A DNA stretch of 64,000 nt, from NCBI RefSeq assembly GCF_001623405.1, contig NZ_LUHG01000039.1:1-64000 (forward strand), given 5' to 3'. Below, piece after piece: positions 47,679 through 57,148 of this stretch. Origin of the DNA: Hydrotalea flava (GTDB lineage Bacteria > Bacteroidota > Bacteroidia > Chitinophagales > Chitinophagaceae). Position 1 is the first letter of the stretch. Each line of letters opens with the position of its first letter. A model generated the notes under the pieces. The model did not search any database. It had not been told where the DNA came from and worked only from the letters and a program-made list of their open reading frames with translations. A program made the translations under genes and the position numbers.

Positions 47679-50600
47679 TTAGAATGATACATTTACTCCA
47701 ATGTTGAAATTTTTCTGATTGGCAGGATAGTTACCAAAATCAATTCCGAAATTACTATTGTTATTCAAATCAGAGCCCTGTAATTCAGGATCTAACCCGG
47801 TATACTTGGTAATGGTAAATAAGTTAGCTGCCTGAACATAAAAATGTAATTTCTGAATACCCATTTTCTCCAATTTTGTAGATGGAACTGTATAACCAAT
47901 CATTAAATTTTTACACCTCAAATAAGATCCTTTTTCCATATAGAAAGAATTAAACACGGTAGTATTACTAAAGTTAGCAGATTGTTCAATTCTTGGAATT
48001 TTAGCATTCAAATTGGTAGGTGACCACGAATTTTGCAACAAACCCTTACTTACATTTCCTTTAAATACCTGATAGAAATCTGTCCAGTATTTCACATAAT
48101 TAATTACATCATTTCCTGCTGAACCATAAAAGAACATGGACAAATCAAAGTTCTTATATGTTGCATTGATGGTGAACCCATAGGTAAATTTCGGATTGGG
48201 GTTACCAAAAAACACTCGATCGTCAGGAGTGATTTTACCATCACCATTGGCATCTAAGTATTTAAATCTGCCTGGAGCTGCTCCATCCTGTGTGGCTGAT
48301 TTGGCAACATCATTGGCATCTTTAAATAAACCTAATACCTGATAACCATAAAATGCACCTACCGGATGCCCGGGTTGTAATCTAGAGAATGCGCCTATAC
48401 GGCTTGAACCGGCACTATATTCATCTACATATTTTACACCGGGAGGTAAACTCACTACTTCATTTCTGTAAGCAGAAATATTTCCACCAATATCTATTTT
48501 AAAATCTCTACCAACAGTACCATGATATGTTGCCGAGAAATCAACTCCGGTATTTTTAACATCGCCTAAATTTACAAAAGGCTGACGGGCTCCACCCTGA
48601 TAATTACCAATAGCAGATACACTTGGAAATAATAATCCGCTAATGGCTTTTTTATACCACTCAATTGAGAAGTCTAATTTATTTTTCAAAATTGTCGCAT
48701 CTAAACCAACATTTGTAATAATGTCTTTTTCCCATGTAGTATTCACATTACCTAATTGGCTATTATAAAAACCCAATGTGGAAGAGTTAGCAGCTCCTGT
48801 AATTGGATAATAAGAAATACCGGCTGCAGAAGAATACAAAGAATAAGCATTGGTTGGATTAATATTACTAATAGAACCGGATGTACCCCATCCTCCTCTC
48901 AATTTTAAATCATTAATCCAGCTAACATTTTTCATGAAATTTTCATTGGAAATACGCCATCCTGCTGAAATAGAAGGAAAATTACCATATTGATGGCCCG
49001 GAGCAAAAACGGAAGAACCATCTCTTCTTAATGTAGCAGCTAAAATATATTTATCTGCATAACTATAATCAATTCTCCCGAAATAGGAAGATATTGCTAA
49101 TTGATAAGGTGGATAACCAATATTACTTTGTGAATTTGGAGCACCTGTATTTAATGTCCAATAATTTGGGTCAGTACTATAATATGATCCCCTGCCGGCG
49201 CTAATACCTCTGTTGTATTGGTTTTTGGCTTCCTGACCCACTAATACATTTAAGCTATGTTTGCCAAAAGTGTTGTTATACTTAACGGTATTTGTCCATT
49301 GCCATAAGCTATTGTAACCAGCTCCTTCCGTAAAGGCATTAGGATTGGTATTGCCTTCTGCATTTTCATAAGCCGTATAGGTAAAATAATAGTAGTAATA
49401 ATTATCAAAATAACCTCCAAAACTTGTACGAGCTGTAAAATGCTTTAAAAAATCTACTTCAGCAAATACGTTACCGTTTACCTGCCAGTCATTACTCCTA
49501 TTATTGGCAGTCCTTTGTTGATTTGCCACAGGATTTTGTGCATTACTTAAACCCACTGATTTAGTACCGGCATAATTTCCCATGATATCATATACAGGAA
49601 TAATAGGTGGTTCACGGTAACTCATTGAGATAGCATTACCCTCATTCTGGTTGGTAAAGCCCGGACTTTGTTTGTAAAATACATAAGCATTTTCTCCAAC
49701 TCTGATATGATTATTTATATTAAAAGTGGTATTCATTCTTGCTGAATAGCGCTTTAAATAGGTATTAATCAAAGTTCCCTGCTGGTTTAAATATCCTACT
49801 GAAAACAAGTAAGTTGATTTATCATTACCACCACTGGCTGTTAAAGTATGGCTTTGAAAAATGGCAGGTTTAAAAATTTCATGAAACCAATCTGTGCCAA
49901 TTTTATTGGCCTTTGTAATTTGATTGGAATTTATATTGTAGGAAGCTGGGTCTGTTCCAGGATCACCCACTTTTGCTCCGGTAGGAGTAATATAATCCGG
50001 AATTACAGGCGTATCACCCTGTCCAAACTGTGCATTTCTGCTTCCGGGAGCAATGCCACTGTTAATTTCGTATGCTTTCACCACATTGGCATAACCCTGT
50101 GTGTTTTCTAAGTTAAAGCCATTTTTCAACGGACGTTGGGTGCCCACAAAAGCATCGTAGCTAATTCTGGCTTTACCCTGACGGCCTCTTTTGGTGGTAA
50201 CAATAATTACCCCATTAGAACCCTGTACCCCATAAATAGCAGCAGCTCCGGCATCTTTCAATACCTGAATGGATTCAATATCACTGGGATTGACGTCCTG
50301 TAAATTTCCCTGTACACCATCTATCATAACTAATGGCGCAGTACTTCCTGGAGAAGTAATACCTCTAATTTTCACACTGGTACCACCACCGGGCACACCG
50401 GAATTAATAACCGTAACACCGGAAGCCTGACCTTGTAACAAAGCGGCAGTATTACCACCTGGTACCGATTTCATATCGTTTACATTTACAACTGAAACAG
50501 AACCGGTAATGTCCTTTTTCTTTTGTGATGTATAACCCAATACCACAATTTCATTTAAATTACTAGTGGATTCGGTTAGGGTAACATCAATTCTTGAACG

Positions 50601-50873
50601 GCCACTTACAGGCATGGTTACATTGTTGTAACCCACTGAAGAAATTACCAATACACTTTTATCGCCCGGAACTTTAATGGTAAATGTACCATCATCATTC
50701 GTAGCGGTAGCATTGTTGGTACCTTGTACCGTTACCGTAGCGCCGGCAAGGGGTTGATTGTTTTTACCGGTTACTTTACCGGAAACTGTTTTTTGTGCAA
50801 AAGCCCCCAATGTGCAAAAAAAGAGGCCGCAAAAAAGCAAAAAACATCGAGATAGATGTGGATTGTTTGGCAT
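47679..50873 (-). CDS. SusC/RagA-family TonB-linked outer-membrane transporter
   Basis: 1064-residue TonB-dependent porin partner of the SusD protein. The signal peptide (CFLLFCGLFFCTLGAFAQ) is followed by a carboxypeptidase-regulatory-like domain of about 80 residues, then the plug (EIVVLGYTSQKKKDITGSV, LVMIDGVQGNLQ, DIESIQVLKDAGAAAIYG) and a beta-barrel ending in NIGVNVSF. The C-terminal aromatic residue fits outer-membrane insertion. The ATG at 50873 was used in place of TTG 50879. Divergent from an AraC-type regulator. Confidence 0.95.
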   Translation of the reverse strand: MPNNPHLSRCFLLFCGLFFCTLGAFAQKTVSGKVTGKNNQPLAGATVTVQGTNNATATNDDGTFTIKVPGDKSVLVISSVGYNNVTMPVSGRSRIDVTLTESTSNLNEIVVLGYTSQKKKDITGSVSVVNVNDMKSVPGGNTAALLQGQASGVTVINSGVPGGGTSVKIRGITSPGSTAPLVMIDGVQGNLQDVNPSDIESIQVLKDAGAAAIYGVQGSNGVIIVTTKRGRQGKARISYDAFVGTQRPLKNGFNLENTQGYANVVKAYEINSGIAPGSRNAQFGQGDTPVIPDYITPTGAKVGDPGTDPASYNINSNQITKANKIGTDWFHEIFKPAIFQSHTLTASGGNDKSTYLFSVGYLNQQGTLINTYLKRYSARMNTTFNINNHIRVGENAYVFYKQSPGFTNQNEGNAISMSYREPPIIPVYDIMGNYAGTKSVGLSNAQNPVANQQRTANNRSNDWQVNGNVFAEVDFLKHFTARTSFGGYFDNYYYYYFTYTAYENAEGNTNPNAFTEGAGYNSLWQWTNTVKYNNTFGKHSLNVLVGQEAKNQYNRGISAGRGSYYSTDPNYWTLNTGAPNSQSNIGYPPYQLAISSYFGRIDYSYADKYILAATLRRDGSSVFAPGHQYGNFPSISAGWRISNENFMKNVSWINDLKLRGGWGTSGSISNINPTNAYSLYSSAAGISYYPITGAANSSTLGFYNSQLGNVNTTWEKDIITNVGLDATILKNKLDFSIEWYKKAISGLLFPSVSAIGNYQGGARQPFVNLGDVKNTGVDFSATYHGTVGRDFKIDIGGNISAYRNEVVSLPPGVKYVDEYSAGSSRIGAFSRLQPGHPVGAFYGYQVLGLFKDANDVAKSATQDGAAPGRFKYLDANGDGKITPDDRVFFGNPNPKFTYGFTINATYKNFDLSMFFYGSAGNDVINYVKYWTDFYQVFKGNVSKGLLQNSWSPTNLNAKIPRIEQSANFSNTTVFNSFYMEKGSYLRCKNLMIGYTVPSTKLEKMGIQKLHFYVQAANLFTITKYTGLDPELQGSDLNNNSNFGIDFGNYPANQKNFNIGVNVSF

Positions 50874-50910
50874 AAGCAATGTTTTCGTTAGGTTGTTAAA
50901 TAATCTTTAA

Positions 50911-50918
50911 CAAATTTA
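50911..50918 (-). promoter_or_regulatory. Bacteroidota -7 box for susC
   Basis: The reverse strand reads TAAATTTG (TANNTTTG), 37 nt before ATG 50873. No -33 match at standard spacing, consistent with activation by a regulator. Confidence 0.45.
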
Positions 50919-51186
50919 AGTATCGCAAACGATTGTGTTCTTACCTTTTACCATCATGTTTCAGTGATTTTTTAACATACAATTATGTATTTTTTACACA
51001 TTAATTTAGTAAAAGCCGCTCTCGTTCAGTGTTTGGCAATACAGCAATTTTACAATTGATATATATCAAAAAATATTTTTTCTACGATAAACGGGTAACA
51101 TATTACACAAATACGCATTCTCACGTACATACCTTTCAATAACGGTATAGCAATGACGTGGTAACAGTGCTCATTTAAACATTGAT

Positions 51187-51208
51187 AGATAAAACATAGA
51201 TAAAACAT
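51187..51208. repeat. Tandem 11-bp direct repeat, possible AraC-type operator
   Basis: AGATAAAACAT occurs twice head to tail (51187-51197 and 51198-51208), one DNA helical turn apart, about 230 bp upstream of the AraC-type gene and 280 bp upstream of susC. AraC-family regulators bind direct repeats, but spacing rules differ between members. Confidence 0.4.
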
Positions 51209-51437
51209 TGAAGCCCATTTAAAAATTGAACCGGGTTAATAATTTTTGCTCAGTAAATTTAAACACAGACAAACTATAAACCCATACATTGCACATCTTA
51301 TACACAACGGCCATAAATATTTGAAACTGTTGCAGCGAAACAAATCATTTTTTTGCCTTGCAGAGAGTGATGGGTGGTACCAGCAGCTATATTCTAACCA
51401 ACTATTTTCAACCAACCGATTGTTTTAACTGCACTGC

Positions 51438-52319
51438 ATGAAAAATCTCAACCAAAAACGATTCTTGCCTATAGAAGAAGCAGATGCTTTTATTGTACTG
51501 AGGCATGCTATTAATGATCCGGCCCAAAGATTACATTATCATGATTATTGGGAACTCTTATTATTTCAAAATTCTGAAACAGCTACTTGTATTATTGGTA
51601 ATAGCATTACTAAAATCAATCACGATACTGCATTGTTTTTATTACCACCCGGTACATTGCACGGCTGGTGTACCGGGCACAATACCCCTTCTACCGCCGG
51701 TATTGTAAAGCAAGTAATTTTTCAACAAGATTTGTTTGGAGATTGCATGCTTAACAAAAACCAGTTTTTCCACATTAGAAAATTATTTCAAGCCGGAATC
51801 AATAGCATTCGTTTTTCAAATAACTCAGCTCAGAATGCACTGGTAGCAATACAACTATTGGAAAAAGAAAATGATTTTAAAGGGTTACTCATTTTACTGA
51901 AATTATTATCTACAGTTTCATTGCAAAAGCAATGGGAAATTTTGAATGATAATTCAGAAACAATGATGCAAAATTTGCAAAACAATACCAATCAGGTTAA
52001 TAAAGTGATGGATTATTTAAACACACATTTCAAAGAAGAAATCAGCCTGAAAAAAATGTCGTGCATTATGAATATGAGTGAAGCTACATTAGCCCGTTTT
52101 TTTAAAATGCAGACAGGTAAATGTTTCACCGATTTATTAATTGAAAAAAGAATATCTTATGCAATCAAGTTACTGATAGAATCAAATGATCCAATTCATG
52201 AAATTGCCTATCAGTCAGGTTTTAATCAGGTTACTCATTTTAACCGTTTATTCAAAGCACAAACCGGGTTTTCTCCCAAAATGTATAAACAGTTCCTGCT
52301 TTCTTCCAAAACAGCCTGA
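51438..52319 (+). CDS. AraC-family transcriptional regulator
   Basis: 293 residues. The N-terminal cupin-like ligand region carries RLHYHDYWELLLF and a LFLLPPGTLHGW motif. From about residue 190 it has the two-helix-turn-helix AraC DNA-binding domain: VMDYLNTHFKEEISLKKM, then AYQSGFNQVTHFNRLFKAQTGFSP. It is divergent from the susC-susD pair, so it likely controls that locus (inference). The inducer is unknown. Confidence 0.92.
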   Translation: MKNLNQKRFLPIEEADAFIVLRHAINDPAQRLHYHDYWELLLFQNSETATCIIGNSITKINHDTALFLLPPGTLHGWCTGHNTPSTAGIVKQVIFQQDLFGDCMLNKNQFFHIRKLFQAGINSIRFSNNSAQNALVAIQLLEKENDFKGLLILLKLLSTVSLQKQWEILNDNSETMMQNLQNNTNQVNKVMDYLNTHFKEEISLKKMSCIMNMSEATLARFFKMQTGKCFTDLLIEKRISYAIKLLIESNDPIHEIAYQSGFNQVTHFNRLFKAQTGFSPKMYKQFLLSSKTA

Positions 52320-52396
52320 ATCGTTTGTTCAAAACTTTGCTCTCTTCAACAAATGACCATGTAGGGTGTTGTATTTCCTATTTTAACAGAACTACC

Positions 52397-52404
52397 TATT
52401 TTTG
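52397..52404 (+). promoter_or_regulatory. Bacteroidota -7 box placed for leaderless clpS transcription
   Basis: TATTTTTG matches TANNTTTG and ends exactly 4 nt before the clpS ATG at 52409. Confidence 0.5.
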
Positions 52405-52408
52405 CAGT

Positions 52409-52723
52409 ATGGTTCAGATTTTAAATCATACGAAAGAAAAAAATTGGGAAGATGCCTCCATTGATACCATTACAGCATCAGTTCCTACCTGCCATTTAAT
52501 TGTATGGAATGATGATGTGAATACTTTTGACTGGGTAATTGAAACCCTGATTGAAATTTGTGGCCATACGCAAGAGCAGGCAGAGCAATGTGCCTTATTA
52601 ATACATATGAAGGGTAAGTGTGTGGTAAAAAATGGAGATTATGAAACCTTAGATCCTATGCGTAGTGCTATTTTAGACAGAGGTATCAACGCCACCATCG
52701 AAACCATTTCAATTGGTTCTTAA
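52409..52723 (+). CDS. clpS: ATP-dependent Clp protease adaptor ClpS
   Basis: 104 residues. The conserved core has LIVWNDDVNTFDWVIETL, then EQAEQCALLIHMKGKCVV, which form the N-degron binding pocket and ClpA/ClpC contact surface. ClpS delivers proteins with destabilising N-terminal residues to ClpAP/ClpCP. The start at 52409 is fixed by family length and the promoter box; an upstream frame from 52325 was rejected. aat follows after 27 nt, making a compact N-degron operon. Confidence 0.95.
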   Translation: MVQILNHTKEKNWEDASIDTITASVPTCHLIVWNDDVNTFDWVIETLIEICGHTQEQAEQCALLIHMKGKCVVKNGDYETLDPMRSAILDRGINATIETISIGS

Positions 52724-52750
52724 TCATTTCCTGATATTGATTACCACCCT

Positions 52751-53395
52751 ATGCCTCTTTATCAATTAAATGAAACATTTTGGTTTCCGCCGGTTACCGA
52801 AAGTATGGAAGATGGCCTTTTGGCAATAGGCGGCGATTTACAAATACCTCGTTTACTCACAGCCTATAAAAAAGGAATATTCCCCTGGTATGAAGGGAAT
52901 TCACCATTGTGGTGGTGCCCGGATCCCAGATTTGTACTTTTCCCAAGTGAACTTAAAATTAGCAAAAGCATGCAGGTATTGCTAAAGAAAAATGCTTTTG
53001 AGTTTTCTGTTAACCAGGCATTTCATGCTGTGATTAAACATTGCAAAATAACCAAACGAAATGGGCAAGATGGAACATGGATAACCGATGAAATGCTTGA
53101 AGCTTATACCACACTGCATCAATCAGGTTGGGCACATAGCGCTGAAGCCTGGCAAAATGGTCAATTAGTGGGCGGGCTTTATGGCATAAAAATGGGAAAT
53201 ATATTTTTTGGGGAAAGTATGTTTAGCTTGGTGAGCAATGCCAGCAAATTTGCTTTTATACGTTTTGTGCAACAATTAATGGAGGAAGGAATTGTATTAA
53301 TTGACTGTCAGGTGTATACAGAACATTTAGAAAGTCTGGGTGCACAATTTATCAGTCGGAAAAATTTTACCGAAATTTTATCGAGAAACATTTAA
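52751..53395 (+). CDS. aat: Leucyl/phenylalanyl-tRNA-protein transferase
   Basis: 214-residue cytoplasmic enzyme that adds Leu or Phe from aminoacyl-tRNA to proteins with N-terminal Lys/Arg, creating N-degrons recognised by ClpS. Conserved segments are WFPPVTESMEDGLLAIGGDL and YKKGIFPWYEGNSPLWWCPDPR, then GGLYGIKMGNIFFGESMFS. It is encoded directly after clpS, so substrate marker and adaptor are co-expressed. The stop overlaps the convergent DUF4294 gene by 4 nt. Confidence 0.96.
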   Translation: MPLYQLNETFWFPPVTESMEDGLLAIGGDLQIPRLLTAYKKGIFPWYEGNSPLWWCPDPRFVLFPSELKISKSMQVLLKKNAFEFSVNQAFHAVIKHCKITKRNGQDGTWITDEMLEAYTTLHQSGWAHSAEAWQNGQLVGGLYGIKMGNIFFGESMFSLVSNASKFAFIRFVQQLMEEGIVLIDCQVYTEHLESLGAQFISRKNFTEILSRNI

Positions 53396-54003
53396 CCCCG
53401 CATACCATACATTCTTTCCACGTCGCGTACAATGGTTTCAATATCACGGTCATTTCCATTGGGGTCGTAGTTTTGTTTTAAACTGGTACCGAAAAAGAAA
53501 GCAACAGTTTGATAAACAGTGGCTGTTAAACTTCCCTTATATTCCTGAATAATTTCATAACAATTATTCCCGGTTTCTCTATAAATCAGTTTCATTAAAA
53601 TTTTGCCCTGATAAATGGATAATTGCGTTAACTTATTTGTAAATTCTTTTCTTAATTCTTTTTCTCTGGAGCGAATAATTTTTCTTCTTTCGCTTTTATT
53701 AGTAACACCTGCCAGGCGGGCATTAATTTCATTCATAATTCTGCCTGCAGCTTTTGCATAAGGATAAGTAACGTACACTGCATTGCGTAGCCTTGTCCAT
53801 TCAGTCCAATATCTTTTTTGGCGGGCATTTAAGCGGTAAAGAATGGAAACATCCGGTAAATATCCCATGGGAATGGTATCACCTTCCGGTGTAATAAAAG
53901 CATGAACGGGAATGGTATCATAAATACTGTGCTGTGCATGTGATTGCCTGGCAATCAAACACAAACAAACGATTACAATCATATGCAGGATTCGCTTTAC
54001 CAT
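53392..54003 (-). CDS. DUF4294 secreted protein
   Basis: 203 residues with a signal peptide (LHMIVIVCLCLIARQSHAQ) and the DUF4294 domain, seen in ARQKRYWTEWTRLRNAVYV and RIMNEINARLAGV. The family is restricted largely to Bacteroidota and has no known function. The mature part is charged and probably periplasmic. It is downstream of ccmF by 62 nt on the same strand but no functional link is known. Confidence 0.88.
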   Translation of the reverse strand: MVKRILHMIVIVCLCLIARQSHAQHSIYDTIPVHAFITPEGDTIPMGYLPDVSILYRLNARQKRYWTEWTRLRNAVYVTYPYAKAAGRIMNEINARLAGVTNKSERRKIIRSREKELRKEFTNKLTQLSIYQGKILMKLIYRETGNNCYEIIQEYKGSLTATVYQTVAFFFGTSLKQNYDPNGNDRDIETIVRDVERMYGMRG

Positions 54004-54065
54004 ACACGCTGATATGCTGTAGACATATATTCACTGATTAATGCTGCCAGCTCAATAAAAGTAAC

Positions 54066-56504
54066 CTATTCTTTTGAAAAAAATGCAGGGCGAATACGCT
54101 GATAAATAGACATAAAAAAGCCAACCACCATTACTACTATCCCCAACCAAAGTATATTAATCATCGGAAATTCATATACTTTCAAAGTTACTAAATCGGT
54201 AATTGCGCCACTTTCTCTTACTCCTATTTCTAATTTACCATCCTGCGGGTTACTCACTTTATTAAATTTAACTATCAGACTTTGTGCTTTAACCGAATCC
54301 GGATAGTTGATTAAATCGTTATTATCAATAACAATTCCGGGTGTTATGGGATAACGGCGACCATCTTTGGTAATAGCAGTCATATCTAAAAACAATGCGG
54401 TTTCACCATTTTTAAATTTATCTTTTTGCGATTCAGGATTTACCTGCACTTTATTCAAGATAAGCATACCATTGCTGTAAAAAGTAGTATCGCCTGGTTT
54501 AATGGCAATATTTTTAAAAGTGGCAGTATCTGCCTGATCATTTTGCTGAAAGGATGATATGTATACAAAAATATCTCTGTTCCAATAGTGTTTTGAATCC
54601 GGATTGGGAGAAAAGCCTTCCATCCCTTTGTTATTTTTAATGATATCAGGATATACTTTGAACTGTTCCTTACCATTTTTGGCCTTAAAATCAATTTCAT
54701 AATACCGTTTACGGTCTTTGGGGTTTAATGTATCCTGTACATAAGTTACCATGTATTTACCCATATCGGTAGCAACCCCTTTAAACAAAGTAATATTTTC
54801 TGCAGGATCTTCTTTTTTGTCTTTTTTAAACACTGCAATACCTGTTGTATTCCAACTCAATACTTCTTTTTTACTTGAAGAGATTAATACACCCAATAAA
54901 ATCATTCCAAATCCAACATGCGCTACAGATGCACCGGCAACCTTTAATTTTCCTTTTAAAACAATCCATATATAAGCAGCATTGGCAATAATGGAATAAA
55001 TAGCCGCATAAATTCCCACATAAATGGCTACCAGAAAGCCAATACCTTGTTTGTTATAATGAATATTGCCCCAAATGCATATGGCTGAACCAACCAATAA
55101 TGCTGCCACTGTTGGCCATAATATTTTTTTACCAAAATATTTTTCAGGCGTGCTTTTGTATTTAAAATACTGCGTTACCGCCGTTAAAATTCCAATGATT
55201 ATTAAAATAAATATTTGAACCTGATTGAAAGAAAATTCCGGATCTTCAGGTGGCGCTATATTGGTACCAAATAATTTGTTATACACAGGAACGGATGTTT
55301 TGGCCGCAATAATAATAGCAGCAAGAAACAGTACCAATGCACCAATAAACATCCAAAATTCTCTGCTGTAAGTATTTTCTTCTTTCTGGATAGCCGGAAT
55401 TTTTTTATAACACAAGAAATATAAAACAAGGGCAGGAATTAAAAATACCAGTACAAACAATAACAACTGCACATTCATACCTAAATCGGTGAATGCATGT
55501 ACAGAAGTATCGCCCAGTATACCACTACGGGTTAAGAAAGTAGAATAAAGCACTAAAATAAAACCAAGAATATAAAAAAGATAGGTAGAACGTAAAGAAT
55601 AGCCTGTTGATTTATAGATAAGATTCGTATGTAAGCCTGCAATCATTACAATCCAGGGCACTAAAGAGGCATTCTCAACCGGATCCCATGCCCAATAGCC
55701 GCCAAACGATAAACTTTCGTAAGCCCAGGCAGCGCCCATCATAATTCCGGTACCCAAAACAGCACCTGAAAATGCAGCCCAGGGAAGACTTATTTTTATC
55801 CAGCTATGGTCTTTTTTATATAAGCCTGCAATAGCATAGGCAAAAGGCACAATGGTTGAGGCAAAACCTAAAAACAATACCGGCGGATGAATGACCATCC
55901 AATAATTTTGTAATAATGTATTTAAATCATTTCCTTCATGAATGCGGGGCAATTGCAAATAATTTGGGTCAGAAAAAATAGGAATATCAGGCATTTGCTG
56001 ACGCCATAAAATAAATGGATTACTCCCTACCTTGTAGCCAAAAAAGTAGATGCCAATTAACATAGAGGCTAAGCAAAACTGTGCAAAACTTATCACCGTC
56101 ATCACGCCTGCTTCCCATGTTTTGCTGGTTTTTATTAAAATCCAGCCCAGCACACAATGCCAAAAACTCCACAATAAAAAACTGCCTTCCGAACCTTCCC
56201 AAAAACAACTTAATATATATTTTAATTGCAAACTGCGGGAAGAGTGGTTCCACGCATAAAAATATTCAAAATAATGGTTATAAATAATATAATATAATGA
56301 AAAGAAAACACCTAATACAGAAATGGTTTCAATTAAAAATACAACACGGGCAAGCTTTATCCAGCTCTGTTTGTCTGATTGCAGATCGGGAATACGAGCT
56401 GCATTAAAATAAGCAATGGTGGCCACTAATGAAGCCACCAAAGAAAGTATAGAAAAAAAATGACCAATTTGTCCGGGTAAAAGGTGTTCTCCGTTATACT
56501 GCAT
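54066..56504 (-). CDS. ccmF: Cytochrome c biogenesis heme lyase CcmF
   Basis: 812 residues with about 15 hydrophobic helices. The heme-handling WWD-type motif is LSFGGYWAWDPVENASLVPW, with HPPVLFLGFAS upstream and conserved histidines (HIP.. around residue 205). CcmF attaches heme to apocytochrome c at the periplasmic side. It is second in an operon after ccmE (92-nt gap). Length is above that of E. coli CcmF because of an extended periplasmic segment near residues 560-760. Confidence 0.93.
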   Translation of the reverse strand: MQYNGEHLLPGQIGHFFSILSLVASLVATIAYFNAARIPDLQSDKQSWIKLARVVFLIETISVLGVFFSLYYIIYNHYFEYFYAWNHSSRSLQLKYILSCFWEGSEGSFLLWSFWHCVLGWILIKTSKTWEAGVMTVISFAQFCLASMLIGIYFFGYKVGSNPFILWRQQMPDIPIFSDPNYLQLPRIHEGNDLNTLLQNYWMVIHPPVLFLGFASTIVPFAYAIAGLYKKDHSWIKISLPWAAFSGAVLGTGIMMGAAWAYESLSFGGYWAWDPVENASLVPWIVMIAGLHTNLIYKSTGYSLRSTYLFYILGFILVLYSTFLTRSGILGDTSVHAFTDLGMNVQLLLFVLVFLIPALVLYFLCYKKIPAIQKEENTYSREFWMFIGALVLFLAAIIIAAKTSVPVYNKLFGTNIAPPEDPEFSFNQVQIFILIIIGILTAVTQYFKYKSTPEKYFGKKILWPTVAALLVGSAICIWGNIHYNKQGIGFLVAIYVGIYAAIYSIIANAAYIWIVLKGKLKVAGASVAHVGFGMILLGVLISSSKKEVLSWNTTGIAVFKKDKKEDPAENITLFKGVATDMGKYMVTYVQDTLNPKDRKRYYEIDFKAKNGKEQFKVYPDIIKNNKGMEGFSPNPDSKHYWNRDIFVYISSFQQNDQADTATFKNIAIKPGDTTFYSNGMLILNKVQVNPESQKDKFKNGETALFLDMTAITKDGRRYPITPGIVIDNNDLINYPDSVKAQSLIVKFNKVSNPQDGKLEIGVRESGAITDLVTLKVYEFPMINILWLGIVVMVVGFFMSIYQRIRPAFFSKE

Positions 56505-56596
56505 AATGTATCAACTTAATAAAAAGGGTAAATGAGTGGCAAACTAAGCATAAAATGAGGATTGAATGAAAAATCCTATTGTTTATTGTTATATTG

Positions 56597-57004
56597 TTAG
56601 TCTTGTTTTGCCATAGATTTTTCGGTAGCTTGAGGATTATCTTTATATTTTGAAGGGCACTTTAATAAAATATCTTTACATTCAAAATGATCACCATCCA
56701 TACGGCCTTTTAATACCAACCGGTCGCTTTTTTCCATATCAGTAGGTTTGGTATTATGGTATACAACTTTTACTGAATTGCCCAATGTATCAATGGCAGT
56801 AAAACTTAAAAAATTGGGGTCTTTCATTGCATCGTACTGAATGGGTTCATTTTTGTCGAGTTTAGCAATTAAATTCACAAATTTTCCCGGCTTTTCTTTT
56901 GCTGAAGCAATGGTTTCATAAGTGGTTAAATTACCGGTATAGCTAATTAAAACAGTAATGGCTGCTGCAATGGCTACTAATAATATCAAATGCATCTTCT
57001 TCAT
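56597..57004 (-). CDS. ccmE: Cytochrome c maturation protein CcmE, CxxxY variant
   Basis: 135-residue heme chaperone. An N-terminal membrane anchor (LILLVAIAAAITVLISY) is followed by an OB-fold domain with VKVVYHNTKPTDM and LVLKGRMDGDHFECKDILLKC. The usual covalent heme site HxxxY is replaced by CPSKY (Cys116-Tyr120). CxxxY-type CcmE proteins are known in other lineages (for example Desulfovibrio) and bind heme through the cysteine. This variant is consistent with the family in this phylum. It heads the ccmE-ccmF operon. Confidence 0.9.
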   Translation of the reverse strand: MKKMHLILLVAIAAAITVLISYTGNLTTYETIASAKEKPGKFVNLIAKLDKNEPIQYDAMKDPNFLSFTAIDTLGNSVKVVYHNTKPTDMEKSDRLVLKGRMDGDHFECKDILLKCPSKYKDNPQATEKSMAKQD

Positions 57005-57024
57005 ATCATTCGTATTTTACTGCG

Positions 57025-57032
57025 CAAAAGTA
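57025..57032 (-). promoter_or_regulatory. Bacteroidota -7 box for ccmE-ccmF
   Basis: The reverse strand reads TACTTTTG (TANNTTTG), 20 nt before the ccmE ATG. Confidence 0.5.
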
Positions 57033-57128
57033 CTTGTAAAATGAATAGATAATACTGATGTTACTCAGCTATTCTTAATTTATTGCCTTTCATTTAACAA
57101 AAATATGAGTGGGTGCAGTTTTTAAACC

Positions 57129-57136
57129 TATTTTTG
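57129..57136 (+). promoter_or_regulatory. Bacteroidota -7 box for the 57149 gene
   Basis: TATTTTTG matches TANNTTTG and ends 12 nt before the ATG at 57149, predicting a leader of about 6 nt. Confidence 0.5.
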
Positions 57137-57148
57137 CGGTTTTGAATT

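Larger units (their letters stand above)
50880..51437. other. Divergent regulatory region between susC and the AraC-type regulator
   Basis: 558 bp with no credible gene. It contains a -7 box for susC (50911-50918), a tandem 11-bp repeat (51187-51208) and otherwise AT-rich DNA. A 60-codon frame at 51246-51428 has no coding-like composition and was rejected. Confidence 0.6.

Noticed and set aside
51246-51428. 60-codon frame in the susC-AraC intergenic region
   Set aside because: Low-complexity AT-rich, no recognisable motif, and it sits in a likely regulatory region.
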